From NCBI GenBank assembly GCA_021161765.1, contig JAGGZZ010000209.1:1-6486 (forward strand): DNA of 6,486 bases, read 5' to 3'. The notes below the pieces were generated by a model. The model worked only from the letters and a program-made list of their open reading frames with translations, did not search any database and was not told where the DNA came from. This DNA comes from Candidatus Methanophagales archaeon (lineage in GTDB: Archaea; Halobacteriota; Syntropharchaeia; Alkanophagales; Methanospirareceae). Shown here piece by piece: positions 1 to 5,602 of the stretch (the first letter of the stretch is position 1; every line of letters starts with the position of its first letter). The position numbers and the translations under genes are program-made.

Positions 1-1630
1 AAAAGTGCATCCCTGTTTCTTCCTCGGGCATCTCGCCAAACCCTGATGTCAATATCTCCTCGGCTCTTCGCTCCACAAACTTGTCAAAACCCTCTTTCAG
101 ATGCCCCATGTTCACTCCTATCTCTTCTATGCGTTTATACCGCTTCTGCAAGTCCTTCGTCTTGTCCCCCGCATCTAATATCGCTGCGATTCCTTCCTCA
201 TCCCACATTCGCCTCATATCCTCGTTGCTGATAACTCCTTTTTTAAGCATCAGCAATGTCCTCTCTTCCAATGCCTTGTCCCTTGCGTAGTTGAATATCT
301 GCGCTATGAACCGCCCGGTTATCGTATCCGCCCTCTTTATCCGCCCTATTTCTGTCTCAACATACTTATCACGGTACATATAGCTGACAATCTCTTTCAC
401 CAGATGCAACCGCGCTTCTTCTTCTCCTCCTTCTTCCTTTATCAAGTAGCGGTCAACAGGAATCGTTTTAGCATATAGAGAGGCAATGGAATACACCGCT
501 TCTTTATCAGGCCTTGGAACCTCAATTATCTTGTCAAATCTCGCCCGGAATGCCGAATCTATAAGATACAGCCTGTTCGTTGCTCCTATCACGGTAAGGT
601 GTGGATGCAGCGCATTAAAACCTTCTAAGAGGTCAAGCAGCTGCCCGGTAACTCGCTCCGGCGCTCCCGAAGAGCCCGTGTACATCCCTCTTTCCTGTGC
701 TAACGCATCTATCTCATCAAAGAAAATCACACCATAGTCATTTTCCCCTTCCTCTAATTTCGCGTTCGCCGCCTCGAACACCATTCTTACATTCTTCTCG
801 GATTCGCCGAGCCACATACTGAACAGCTCTCCTGCTCCTATCTTTACAAATTCACAGTTAGGTAATGCGGATGCCAACGCCTTTGCACACATCGTTTTCC
901 CGCAGCCCGGCGGGCCATACATTAATATTCGCCGTGAGCATTCGCCATATTTTGTGTAATCATCGGGGTTCACCATCGGAAGAATAATACTCTTTATTAA
1001 TTCCTGCTTTATCCCCTTTAACCCGCCAATGTCATTAAAACTCACCCCAGGATTCTTTGTGACTTCATAGCGAGAGATTGCTTTTTCTTTGTAACTCTTC
1101 TTTATGTCATACGTGCCGGGAAGAAGCCCCACCTTCATTCCCTCTTTTACCATTTCCTTTTCTTGGTCTTTCAGCCGTTTGTATATCCTACCACGTCCTT
1201 TCCCGGTTGATATTTCTCCAACCCATCCATCGTCGTCCTCCCTCAACTCTTCTATCTCGCCCACCTCTAAATCCACCATCCTGTCGTACACCTTTGTGAT
1301 GCCTATGGTAAATCCACTGGGGTTGTTCCTGTCCGGGATACGCCCTACAAATACAAATTTACCCGCCTTCAAATCCTTTATCTCCATCTCTGTTAGCGTT
1401 CCGTAGGGTAAAGCCTTTAATGCACCATTCAGATTAACAATGGCGCCTTCTTCCGTCTTCTCCACCACAAAACCACAGTCCAAAGGCGGCGACCGTGATT
1501 TAGACACGAGTTTCTCCAAATCCAGTTTATACGCCTCTGTCTCCTCGTATTTCCTCATCAACCGCCGATAGTCGCTCTCTAACCGTTCATACTCGTATCT
1601 TGGGATATAGTCCCCTTCCATTTCTTCCAT
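1..1630 (-). CDS. ARC/Mpa-like proteasomal AAA+ ATPase (3' end missing)
   Basis: This is an ATP-driven ring unfoldase of the proteasome-activating type, expected to feed unfolded proteins to the 20S proteasome in the cytoplasm. The frame is open for 543 codons from ATG at 1630 to the window edge. In order I see a charged coiled-coil-like segment (about residues 8-45), a beta-rich OB-like region (about 50-190), the entry motif SFNDIGGLKGIK, Walker A GPPGCGKT (239-246), pore loop MWLGES with the aromatic-hydrophobic-Gly triad W273-L274-G275, Walker B VIFFDEID (301-308), sensor-1 Asn352 in GATN, and a second region of homology FRARFDK (361-367). After the AAA core comes a long stretch (IVSYMYRDKYVE, then TGRFIAQIFNYARDKALEE) that recalls mycobacterial Mpa/ARC from memory rather than PAN. 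FRARFD is one residue shorter than the usual LRPGRFD but keeps two arginines. The C-terminal HbYX proteasome-docking motif, if any, is outside the window. The start is supported by a GGGAGG ribosome site. Confidence 0.92.
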   Translation of the reverse strand, partial: MEEMEGDYIPRYEYERLESDYRRLMRKYEETEAYKLDLEKLVSKSRSPPLDCGFVVEKTEEGAIVNLNGALKALPYGTLTEMEIKDLKAGKFVFVGRIPDRNNPSGFTIGITKVYDRMVDLEVGEIEELREDDDGWVGEISTGKGRGRIYKRLKDQEKEMVKEGMKVGLLPGTYDIKKSYKEKAISRYEVTKNPGVSFNDIGGLKGIKQELIKSIILPMVNPDDYTKYGECSRRILMYGPPGCGKTMCAKALASALPNCEFVKIGAGELFSMWLGESEKNVRMVFEAANAKLEEGENDYGVIFFDEIDALAQERGMYTGSSGAPERVTGQLLDLLEGFNALHPHLTVIGATNRLYLIDSAFRARFDKIIEVPRPDKEAVYSIASLYAKTIPVDRYLIKEEGGEEEARLHLVKEIVSYMYRDKYVETEIGRIKRADTITGRFIAQIFNYARDKALEERTLLMLKKGVISNEDMRRMWDEEGIAAILDAGDKTKDLQKRYKRIEEIGVNMGHLKEGFDKFVERRAEEILTSGFGEMPEEETGMHF

Positions 1631-1636
1631 CTTCAA

Positions 1637-1643
1637 CCCTCCC
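1637..1643 (-). promoter_or_regulatory. Ribosome binding site of the AAA+ ATPase
   Basis: The minus strand reads AGGGAGGG followed by TTGAAG and then ATG at 1630. This is a purine-rich Shine-Dalgarno match at 6-7 nt spacing, and it favours 1630 over the in-frame ATG three codons later. Confidence 0.65.
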
Positions 1644-1674
1644 TTTCCTAACTAGCCTAAGAATAGTATTAATG

Positions 1675-1687
1675 TATTTAATAAAAA
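1675..1687 (-). promoter_or_regulatory. Possible TATA box for the AAA+ ATPase
   Basis: The minus strand reads TTTTTATTAAATA here. A start about 25 nt downstream would fall near 1655, giving a leader of about 25 nt that includes the ribosome site. The near-palindromic TTTATATAAA at 1708-1717 could also work in this direction. The assignment rests on sequence and spacing only. Confidence 0.4.
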
Positions 1688-1704
1688 TACAACATCGCAC
1701 CAAG

Positions 1705-1718
1705 ATATTTATATAAAT
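1705..1718 (+). promoter_or_regulatory. TATA box of the PhoU-family gene; likely leaderless transcript
   Basis: The sequence ATATTTATATAAAT contains a near-consensus archaeal TATA box (TTTATATA at 1708-1715). A start about 25 nt downstream falls at about 1736-1742, only a few bases before ATG 1746. No Shine-Dalgarno sequence is visible in the AT-rich bases before the ATG, which fits a leaderless or near-leaderless mRNA. Confidence 0.65.
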
Positions 1719-1745
1719 GTATTTACAATATATAGACTTATAGTA

Positions 1746-2810
1746 ATGATAAACGAGGAGAAGAGAAAGGTACAGCTCACAGGGGGTTCTACACTTACCA
1801 TATCGCTTCCCGTAAAATGGGCACGAGCCGCTGGGATAAAGCATGGAGACGAACTCTCGTTAATTCAACGTAGTGATAACTCCCTGCTGATAACACCTGA
1901 GAAGAGCGGAGAAGAGCGGATAAAATCCGCAGCACTTGAACTCTCGGAGAACGAAAGCTTTGAGGATAACTTCAGATACCTCATCTCGTATTATCTCGTT
2001 GGATATGACCTTGTAAAGCTGTTATCTCCCAGAGGTTTCGAGGCGGAGGAACGGAAGCGGATAAAGGAGGAGGTAAGGAAGAGGCTGATAGGTATGGAGG
2101 TTGTTGGTGAGTCATCAAAGGAGATAATACTCCAGAGTTTTTTGAAATACGAGGATTTTACGCTGCGCGATGCGATACGGAGCATGTCTGAGATAATAGT
2201 GTCAATGCACGGAGATGCGATTTCCGCGCTTGAGAAAGGTGACCTGAACCTCGCGGAGGATGTTACGGAGCGTGATAACGAGATAGACCGATTTTATTTG
2301 CTTATTGTAAGGCAGCTAAAGGCTGCGATGAGCGACCCCGAGCTTGCAAACAAGATAGGCGTGGGCAGACAGCGCGATAGCCTGGGATACCGGATAATAG
2401 TGAAGAGCATGGAGAGGATAGGCGACCACGTGGAGAACATAGCGAAGAATGTAATGTTAATGAATCAAACAAACGCGGTACGGGAACCCGAAGCGGCATT
2501 GAGAGTCGCAACGTTGAAGCGTATAAAAGAAATCGGCTTTCGCACCGAAAACATATTCACCAGGACGCTGGCTTCCTTGTCGGATATGGATATGAAGGAG
2601 GCGAACAAAACGATACGGAATGCGAATGCGCTGGCTGACGAGCTGGAGGGACTAAATGAGCGAATATTAGCAGAAGAGTTGAGTATTACCGACAAAGTAC
2701 ATATTCTTTCTATCCTGGAGAGTTTGGGAAGAATAGCGAAATATTGCGGGGATATAGCAGAGGTAACGATAAATATGGGGACGCGGATAACGGGGGAGCT
2801 GGAATTTTAA
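1746..2810 (+). CDS. AbrB-PhoU phosphate uptake regulator
   Basis: This 354-residue protein joins an N-terminal SpoVT/AbrB-like swapped-hairpin DNA-binding domain (about 6-50, with KVQLTGGSTLTISLP and GDELSL) to two helical PhoU repeats (about 138-240 and 255-345). PhoU proteins bind metal clusters and report phosphate status to Pst transporters and their regulators. The expected acidic motifs are present: ERDNEID at 175-181, ERIGDHVENI at 223-232 and LGRIAKYCGDIAEV at 327-340. The AbrB-PhoU fusion is typical of archaea and suggests that the protein itself acts on DNA, unlike stand-alone bacterial PhoU. No pst transporter gene lies next to it in the window, so the phosphate link comes from family knowledge. 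It is transcribed divergently from the AAA+ ATPase and probably from the TATA box just upstream without a leader. ATA strongly dominates among its Ile codons, a useful reference for comparing the hydrolase downstream. Confidence 0.92.
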   Translation: MINEEKRKVQLTGGSTLTISLPVKWARAAGIKHGDELSLIQRSDNSLLITPEKSGEERIKSAALELSENESFEDNFRYLISYYLVGYDLVKLLSPRGFEAEERKRIKEEVRKRLIGMEVVGESSKEIILQSFLKYEDFTLRDAIRSMSEIIVSMHGDAISALEKGDLNLAEDVTERDNEIDRFYLLIVRQLKAAMSDPELANKIGVGRQRDSLGYRIIVKSMERIGDHVENIAKNVMLMNQTNAVREPEAALRVATLKRIKEIGFRTENIFTRTLASLSDMDMKEANKTIRNANALADELEGLNERILAEELSITDKVHILSILESLGRIAKYCGDIAEVTINMGTRITGELEF

Positions 2811-2925
2811 TATTCATCCAGAACCACGAGATTACACAAGATTCACACAGAAGGGAAAGAAATACGTCCACCAGAAGTGGAAGATCAAGAATACAGAAAA
2901 TAAATTATAGACACAGATTAACGCT

Positions 2926-2942
2926 CGTGGGCTCTGCCCACG
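2926..2942. repeat. Perfect hairpin, 7-bp stem
   Basis: CGTGGGC (2926-2932) pairs exactly with GCCCACG (2936-2942) across the loop TCT. It is GC-rich against AT-rich flanks and sits at the centre of the palindromic repeat element. No T-run follows, so it is not a classic intrinsic terminator. Confidence 0.7.
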
Positions 2943-2949
2943 TCCCCGC

Positions 2950-2966
2950 AAGCCCAGAAAGGGCTT
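2950..2966. repeat. Perfect hairpin, 6-bp stem
   Basis: AAGCCC (2950-2955) pairs exactly with GGGCTT (2961-2966) across the loop AGAAA. It lies 7 bp after the preceding hairpin, so the two could form a tandem stem-loop pair in RNA or single-stranded DNA. Confidence 0.65.
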
Positions 2967-3010
2967 AATTAACACAGATGATAAGAGTCAACACAGTTAG
3001 ACTAAAATAA

Positions 3011-3050
3011 ATCTGCGTAAATCTGTGTAAATCTGTGTAAATCTGTGTCT
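3011..3050 (+). repeat. Tandem 10-bp repeat, four units
   Basis: Four consecutive 10-bp units read ATCTGCGTAA, ATCTGTGTAA, ATCTGTGTAA and ATCTGTGTCT. Since 10 bp is about one helical turn, the units would present the same face of DNA. The array leads directly into the conserved leader before srp54, and a three-unit version precedes the asparagine-synthase gene. Confidence 0.85.
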
Positions 3051-3090
3051 TAAATAGAAGGAAGTTATACTTTATACACAAAAATAGAAA
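3051..3090 (+). promoter_or_regulatory. Conserved TATA-containing leader upstream of srp54
   Basis: The stretch TAAATAGAAGGAAG followed by a TATA-like core (CTTTATAC at 3070-3077) matches the stretch upstream of the asparagine-synthase gene. A start about 25 nt past the TATA core would fall near 3100, leaving about 25 nt of leader with the GGTGAT ribosome site. TTAAATAG at 3050-3057 is an alternative TATA box. Promoter function is inferred from position and conservation. Confidence 0.5.
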
Positions 3091-3112
3091 CCAATCTAAT
3101 TAAAATTAGTAT

Positions 3113-3118
3113 GGTGAT
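3113..3118 (+). promoter_or_regulatory. Ribosome binding site of srp54
   Basis: GGTGAT lies 8 nt before ATG 3127 and matches the GGTGAT part of the canonical AGGAGGTGATC complement of the 16S 3' end. It supports 3127 as the start over the out-of-frame ATGs at 3111 and 3117. Confidence 0.6.
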
Positions 3119-3126
3119 GGGAAAGG

Positions 3127-4496
3127 ATGTTAGATAAGTTAAGCAGCTCGTTGAAGGAAACGATTCGGAAGATAGCAAAGGCGAAGCGGATAGACAAACA
3201 AACAGTGGACGAGATAGTGCGGGACATACAGCGAGCATTGATACAGGCGGACGTCAAGATTGCACTGGTAAAGGAGATTTCGAGCCGCATACGCGAGCGC
3301 AGTTTGAAGGAGAAGTTAGTGCTAAACCCGCGGGAGCATGTGATAAAGGTAGTGTACGAGGAGTTGATAAACATCATAGGAAGGGGCGTGGAGGTTCCTT
3401 TAGCGGCGCAGAAGATAATGATGGTGGGTCTGCATGGCACGGGAAAAACGTCTTCGTGTGCTAAACTCGCGAGGTATTACCAAAAGAAGGGTTTAAAGCC
3501 TGCGGTTATCTGCGCTGACGTTTATAGACCCGCCGCAGCGGAACAGTTGAGGCAGCTATGCGAAAAGATAGGCGTTCCTTTTTACGACGGTGCGAACCTA
3601 CCTCTGCCTGAACGAGAAAAAGGAGTGATGGGCATCGTGAATGCGGGCGTGAAAGAATTTGAGAAGTATGACGTCAAGATAATAGACACCGCAGGGAGAC
3701 ATGCGCTGGAAAAAGACATGATAAAGGAGATAGAGGATATAAAAAAGGCAATAAATCCCGAACAGCGTTTTCTCGTTCTGGATGCGAGCATAGGGCAGCA
3801 GGCGTCGGTGCAGGCGCATGCTTTGACGATGCAATTGGAATCACAGGCATAATTATCACCAAGATGGACGGAACGGCGAAGGGCGGTGGTGCGCTTTCTG
3901 CCGTCGCGGAAACGAATTCCGGGGTGGCTTTTATAGGGACAGGGGAAAAGACAGACGATTTTGAGCGATTTGAACCCGATGGGTTCATCTCACGGCTGCT
4001 CGGAATGGGCGACATAAAGTCACTGATAGAGACTGCGGAGGAGAGTTTAAAGCCGGAGGATGTGGATGCTGACTTCCTGAAGGGTAAATTCACGTTAAAG
4101 GATTTGTATAAGCAGTTAGAAGCGATGAAGAAGATGGGACCACTGAAGAAATTGATGGAGATGCTGCCTTTAGGTGGGCTTGGGCTGGGGCTTGATGTTA
4201 ATTTAGACGATACGATGTATCAGGTTACCGAAGATAAACTGAAGAGATACAAGGTGATGATGGATTCGATGACTGAGGCGGAGCTGACCGAGCCGAAAAT
4301 AATAGATGGGTCAAGGACGAAAAGAATAGCACGGGGTTCTGGAACGGCAACTGCGGAGGTAAACGAGCTGATAAAGTACCACCGGATGATGCAAAAGATG
4401 ATGAAAAGTCTGACTTCGGGACGGGGAGGCGGAAAAATACCGGGGATGAAAGGGATGAAAATGCCGATGGGTAAGATGATGAAGAGGATGAAGTGA
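3127..4496 (+). CDS. srp54: Signal recognition particle protein SRP54, frameshifted
   Basis: SRP54 is the GTPase of the signal recognition particle. It binds 7S RNA and signal sequences on ribosomes and docks with FtsY at the membrane. As written, the frame from 3127 stops at 3852, and the rest continues in another frame to 4496 (an ATG at 3864 could start the second part). Restoring one base near 3822 gives a single protein of about 456 residues, a normal archaeal length. The helical N domain (1-90) is followed by G1 GLHGTGKT (101-108), ADVYRPAAAEQLRQL, G3 DTAGR (187-191), G4 TKMD (245-248 after repair), GTGEKTDDFERFEP and RLLGMGD. The M domain follows with LYKQLEAMKKMGPLKKL, the RNA-binding motif RIARGSGTATAEVNEL (GSG from 404) and a Met/Lys/Gly-rich tail. 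Everything downstream of the break is well conserved in kind, so a sequencing error or very recent mutation is more likely than an old pseudogene. The GGTGAT site supports the start. Confidence 0.93.
3820..3825 (+). other. Frameshift site in srp54
   Basis: The sequence GCTTTG is read Ala-Leu in the first frame. The expected protein here is Ala-Phe (QAHA then FDDAIGITGIIITKMD), which needs GCT TTT GAC. One T therefore appears to be missing from the run at 3822-3824. No X XXY YYZ slippery heptamer is visible at the site, which argues against programmed -1 frameshifting. Confidence 0.8.
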
Positions 4497-4517
4497 CCGT
4501 GACAAGGAAAATAAATT

Positions 4518-5408
4518 ATGAAACGATTGTTTGCAGCTGTAGTTGTTATTGCAGCAATAGTGTCCGCAATATTTCTTTCGGGCTGCGCCACCGGACCGGA
4601 TTGGCGCGTTACCGATGATGGGATGCTTGAATATCCTGATGCTGAGTGCACACCGGAATATCAATTGGCAATGCTCGAAACTGCCGACAATTACTCGCTT
4701 TACGAAGTAACGTTTACGAGCAGGGGCACGGAAATATCAGGACTTATGCGAATGCCCGGAACATCGCACGAAAAAGACGTTCCCGGAGTCGTGATGCTCC
4801 CCGGAGCGACCGTGACCAAAGAAGGCGAGCAGGGGCTTGCTAAGTATCTATGCAGTCTCGGCTACGCGAGCATTGCACTTGACCAGCGCAATTTAGGTAT
4901 TGTAGATATGCGAGGTGATTTACAGACGTTTCTGAATGGAGAAGAGCCGACTGAGCACAAGATGGTGCATGATGCACTTGCTGCTGCAGCGGTCTTGCGA
5001 AATCAGCCCGTGATAGATCAGGAGCGCATCGTATTTGCAGGTGAGAGCAACGGTGCACGGTTTGCCATTATCGCATGCGCACTCGACCCGAAGGCACGCG
5101 GCGTGATTGCAATCAGCACATGTGGATACGGCGTGGATTCTGCAATTGCTTCTGGACAACTTAACGACCCTGATGTGATTCGATTCTACCGCTCAATAGA
5201 CCCTGATACGTATCTTGGCAAAATTCCACCGAGAAAGTTCGTAATGATTCATTCGTTAAACGATACGGTTATTCCGTACGAGAGCGCGCAGCAAACGTAT
5301 GCAAAGGCGGGTGAGTCAAAAGAGCTGCATACCGTTGAGTGCGCTACGCATGGATACTGCGAGGGAATGGATGCAGCTCTCAAAACGGAACTGGAAAAGA
5401 TGCTTTGA
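4518..5408 (+). CDS. Lipoprotein alpha/beta hydrolase
   Basis: This 296-residue serine hydrolase appears to be exported and lipid-anchored. Lys2-Arg3, a hydrophobic stretch (4-19) and the lipobox LSGC with Cys23 form a lipoprotein-type signal peptide. The mature part shows an alpha/beta-hydrolase order: strand and oxyanion region GVVMLPGATVT, nucleophile elbow GESNG with Ser177, acid Asp249 in LNDTVIPY, and His278 in ATHGY, which gives a complete candidate triad. The fold resembles dienelactone-hydrolase or acyl-peptidase-like esterases; the substrate cannot be told. There are seven Cys residues, and Cys275 and Cys281 lie three residues either side of the catalytic His. The gene starts 21 bp after srp54 with only a weak AAGGA ribosome site, so co-transcription with srp54 is possible. 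Codon use differs from its neighbours: by hand count Ile is ATT 10, ATA 5, ATC 3, and 11 of 13 Arg codons are CGN, which suggests acquisition from elsewhere. Confidence 0.88.
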   Translation: MKRLFAAVVVIAAIVSAIFLSGCATGPDWRVTDDGMLEYPDAECTPEYQLAMLETADNYSLYEVTFTSRGTEISGLMRMPGTSHEKDVPGVVMLPGATVTKEGEQGLAKYLCSLGYASIALDQRNLGIVDMRGDLQTFLNGEEPTEHKMVHDALAAAAVLRNQPVIDQERIVFAGESNGARFAIIACALDPKARGVIAISTCGYGVDSAIASGQLNDPDVIRFYRSIDPDTYLGKIPPRKFVMIHSLNDTVIPYESAQQTYAKAGESKELHTVECATHGYCEGMDAALKTELEKML

Positions 5409-5525
5409 TAGCAGGTTAGAGGCTTAGAGGCTTAGTTTAATTGGAACGTCCAGATAATCTCATGCCAAACGAAGAAGTCAAGACTACATCTAATAGTCTT
5501 CCATAACGGCGAAGTCTTCAGGTAA
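5409..5525. other. Intergenic stretch after the hydrolase
   Basis: No coding frame is supported here. It holds a direct 8-bp duplication GAGGCTTA at 5419-5426 and 5427-5434, and a hairpin at 5480-5500. It then runs into the second copy of the upstream repeat cassette. Confidence 0.5.
5480..5500 (+). terminator. Hairpin, possible transcript end of the srp54/hydrolase unit
   Basis: AAGACTA (5480-5486) pairs perfectly with TAGTCTT (5494-5500) around the 7-nt loop CATCTAA. Its position about 70 bp after the hydrolase stop suits a 3' processing or termination structure. There is no following T-run and archaeal termination usually depends on T-rich tracts, so the role is uncertain. Confidence 0.3.
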
Positions 5526-5595
5526 ATCTGCGTAAATCCGTGTAAATCCGCGTCTTAAATAGAAGGAAGCTATATCTTATATACAAGAACAAAAG
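5526..5595 (+). repeat. Second copy of the 10-bp repeat plus TATA leader cassette
   Basis: This stretch aligns without gaps to 3021-3090. Three 10-bp units (ATCTGCGTAA, ATCCGTGTAA, ATCCGCGTCT) are followed by the identical TAAATAGAAGGAAG (5556-5569) and a TATA-like CTTATATAC (5576-5584). By hand count 58 of 70 positions match and all 12 differences are transitions. It ends just before the asparagine-synthase gene, so it probably carries that gene's promoter. A TATA at 5576 would give an almost leaderless start, whereas TTAAATAG (5555-5562) would leave room for the GGAG site. Confidence 0.8.
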
Positions 5596-5598
5596 GAG
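5595..5598 (+). promoter_or_regulatory. Ribosome binding site of the asparagine-synthase-like gene
   Basis: GGAG within AAAAGGAGAAAA lies 4 nt before ATG 5603. The spacing is a little short but usable. The site supports 5603 as the start and implies a transcript with a leader. Confidence 0.55.
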
Positions 5599-5602
5599 AA
5601 AA

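Larger units (their letters stand above)
2826..3050. repeat. Imperfect palindromic repeat element built from a 10-bp unit
   Basis: This region fills most of the 316-bp gap between the PhoU gene and srp54. The octamer ATCTGTGT occurs in forward orientation at 3021, 3031 and 3041. Its reverse complement ACACAGAT occurs at 2911-2918 and 2972-2979, and degenerate inverted copies lie at about 2829-2852 (ATTACACAAGATTCACACAG). The inverted left part and direct right part, enclosing two GC-rich hairpins, give a MITE-like or large-hairpin layout. I see no transposase and no clear target-site duplication, so mobility is only inferred. No convincing reading frame lies in the region. Confidence 0.6.

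Noticed and set aside
46..1406. Several plus-strand frames of 61-100 codons
   Set aside because: They lie antisense to the AAA+ ATPase, whose motifs are unambiguous, and their Ser/Pro/Leu-rich translations are typical shadows.
1587..1844. Minus-strand frame across the divergent promoter
   Set aside because: It spans the TATA boxes and the starts of both real genes and has a low-complexity Tyr/Ile-rich translation from AT-rich intergenic DNA.
2926..2966. Part of a tRNA or small structured RNA gene
   Set aside because: The two stems do not fit a cloverleaf, and no T-loop (GTTCRA) or acceptor pairing is visible.
2744..2968. Small plus-strand reading frame overlapping the PhoU gene end
   Set aside because: It overlaps the PhoU gene in another frame and runs through the repeat element and hairpins; the composition is not protein-like and there is no ribosome site.
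3011..3050. CRISPR-like array
   Set aside because: The units are 10 bp and directly adjacent with no spacers, and no cas genes are near.
3815..3830. Programmed -1 ribosomal frameshift in srp54
   Set aside because: No slippery X XXY YYZ heptamer and no obvious downstream stem-loop are visible; a lost T in a short T run is simpler.
4220..4664. Two minus-strand frames of 143 and 117 codons
   Set aside because: They are antisense to the SRP54 M domain and the hydrolase start; their Ile/Phe/His-rich translations reflect the complement of the Met/Lys-rich M domain.
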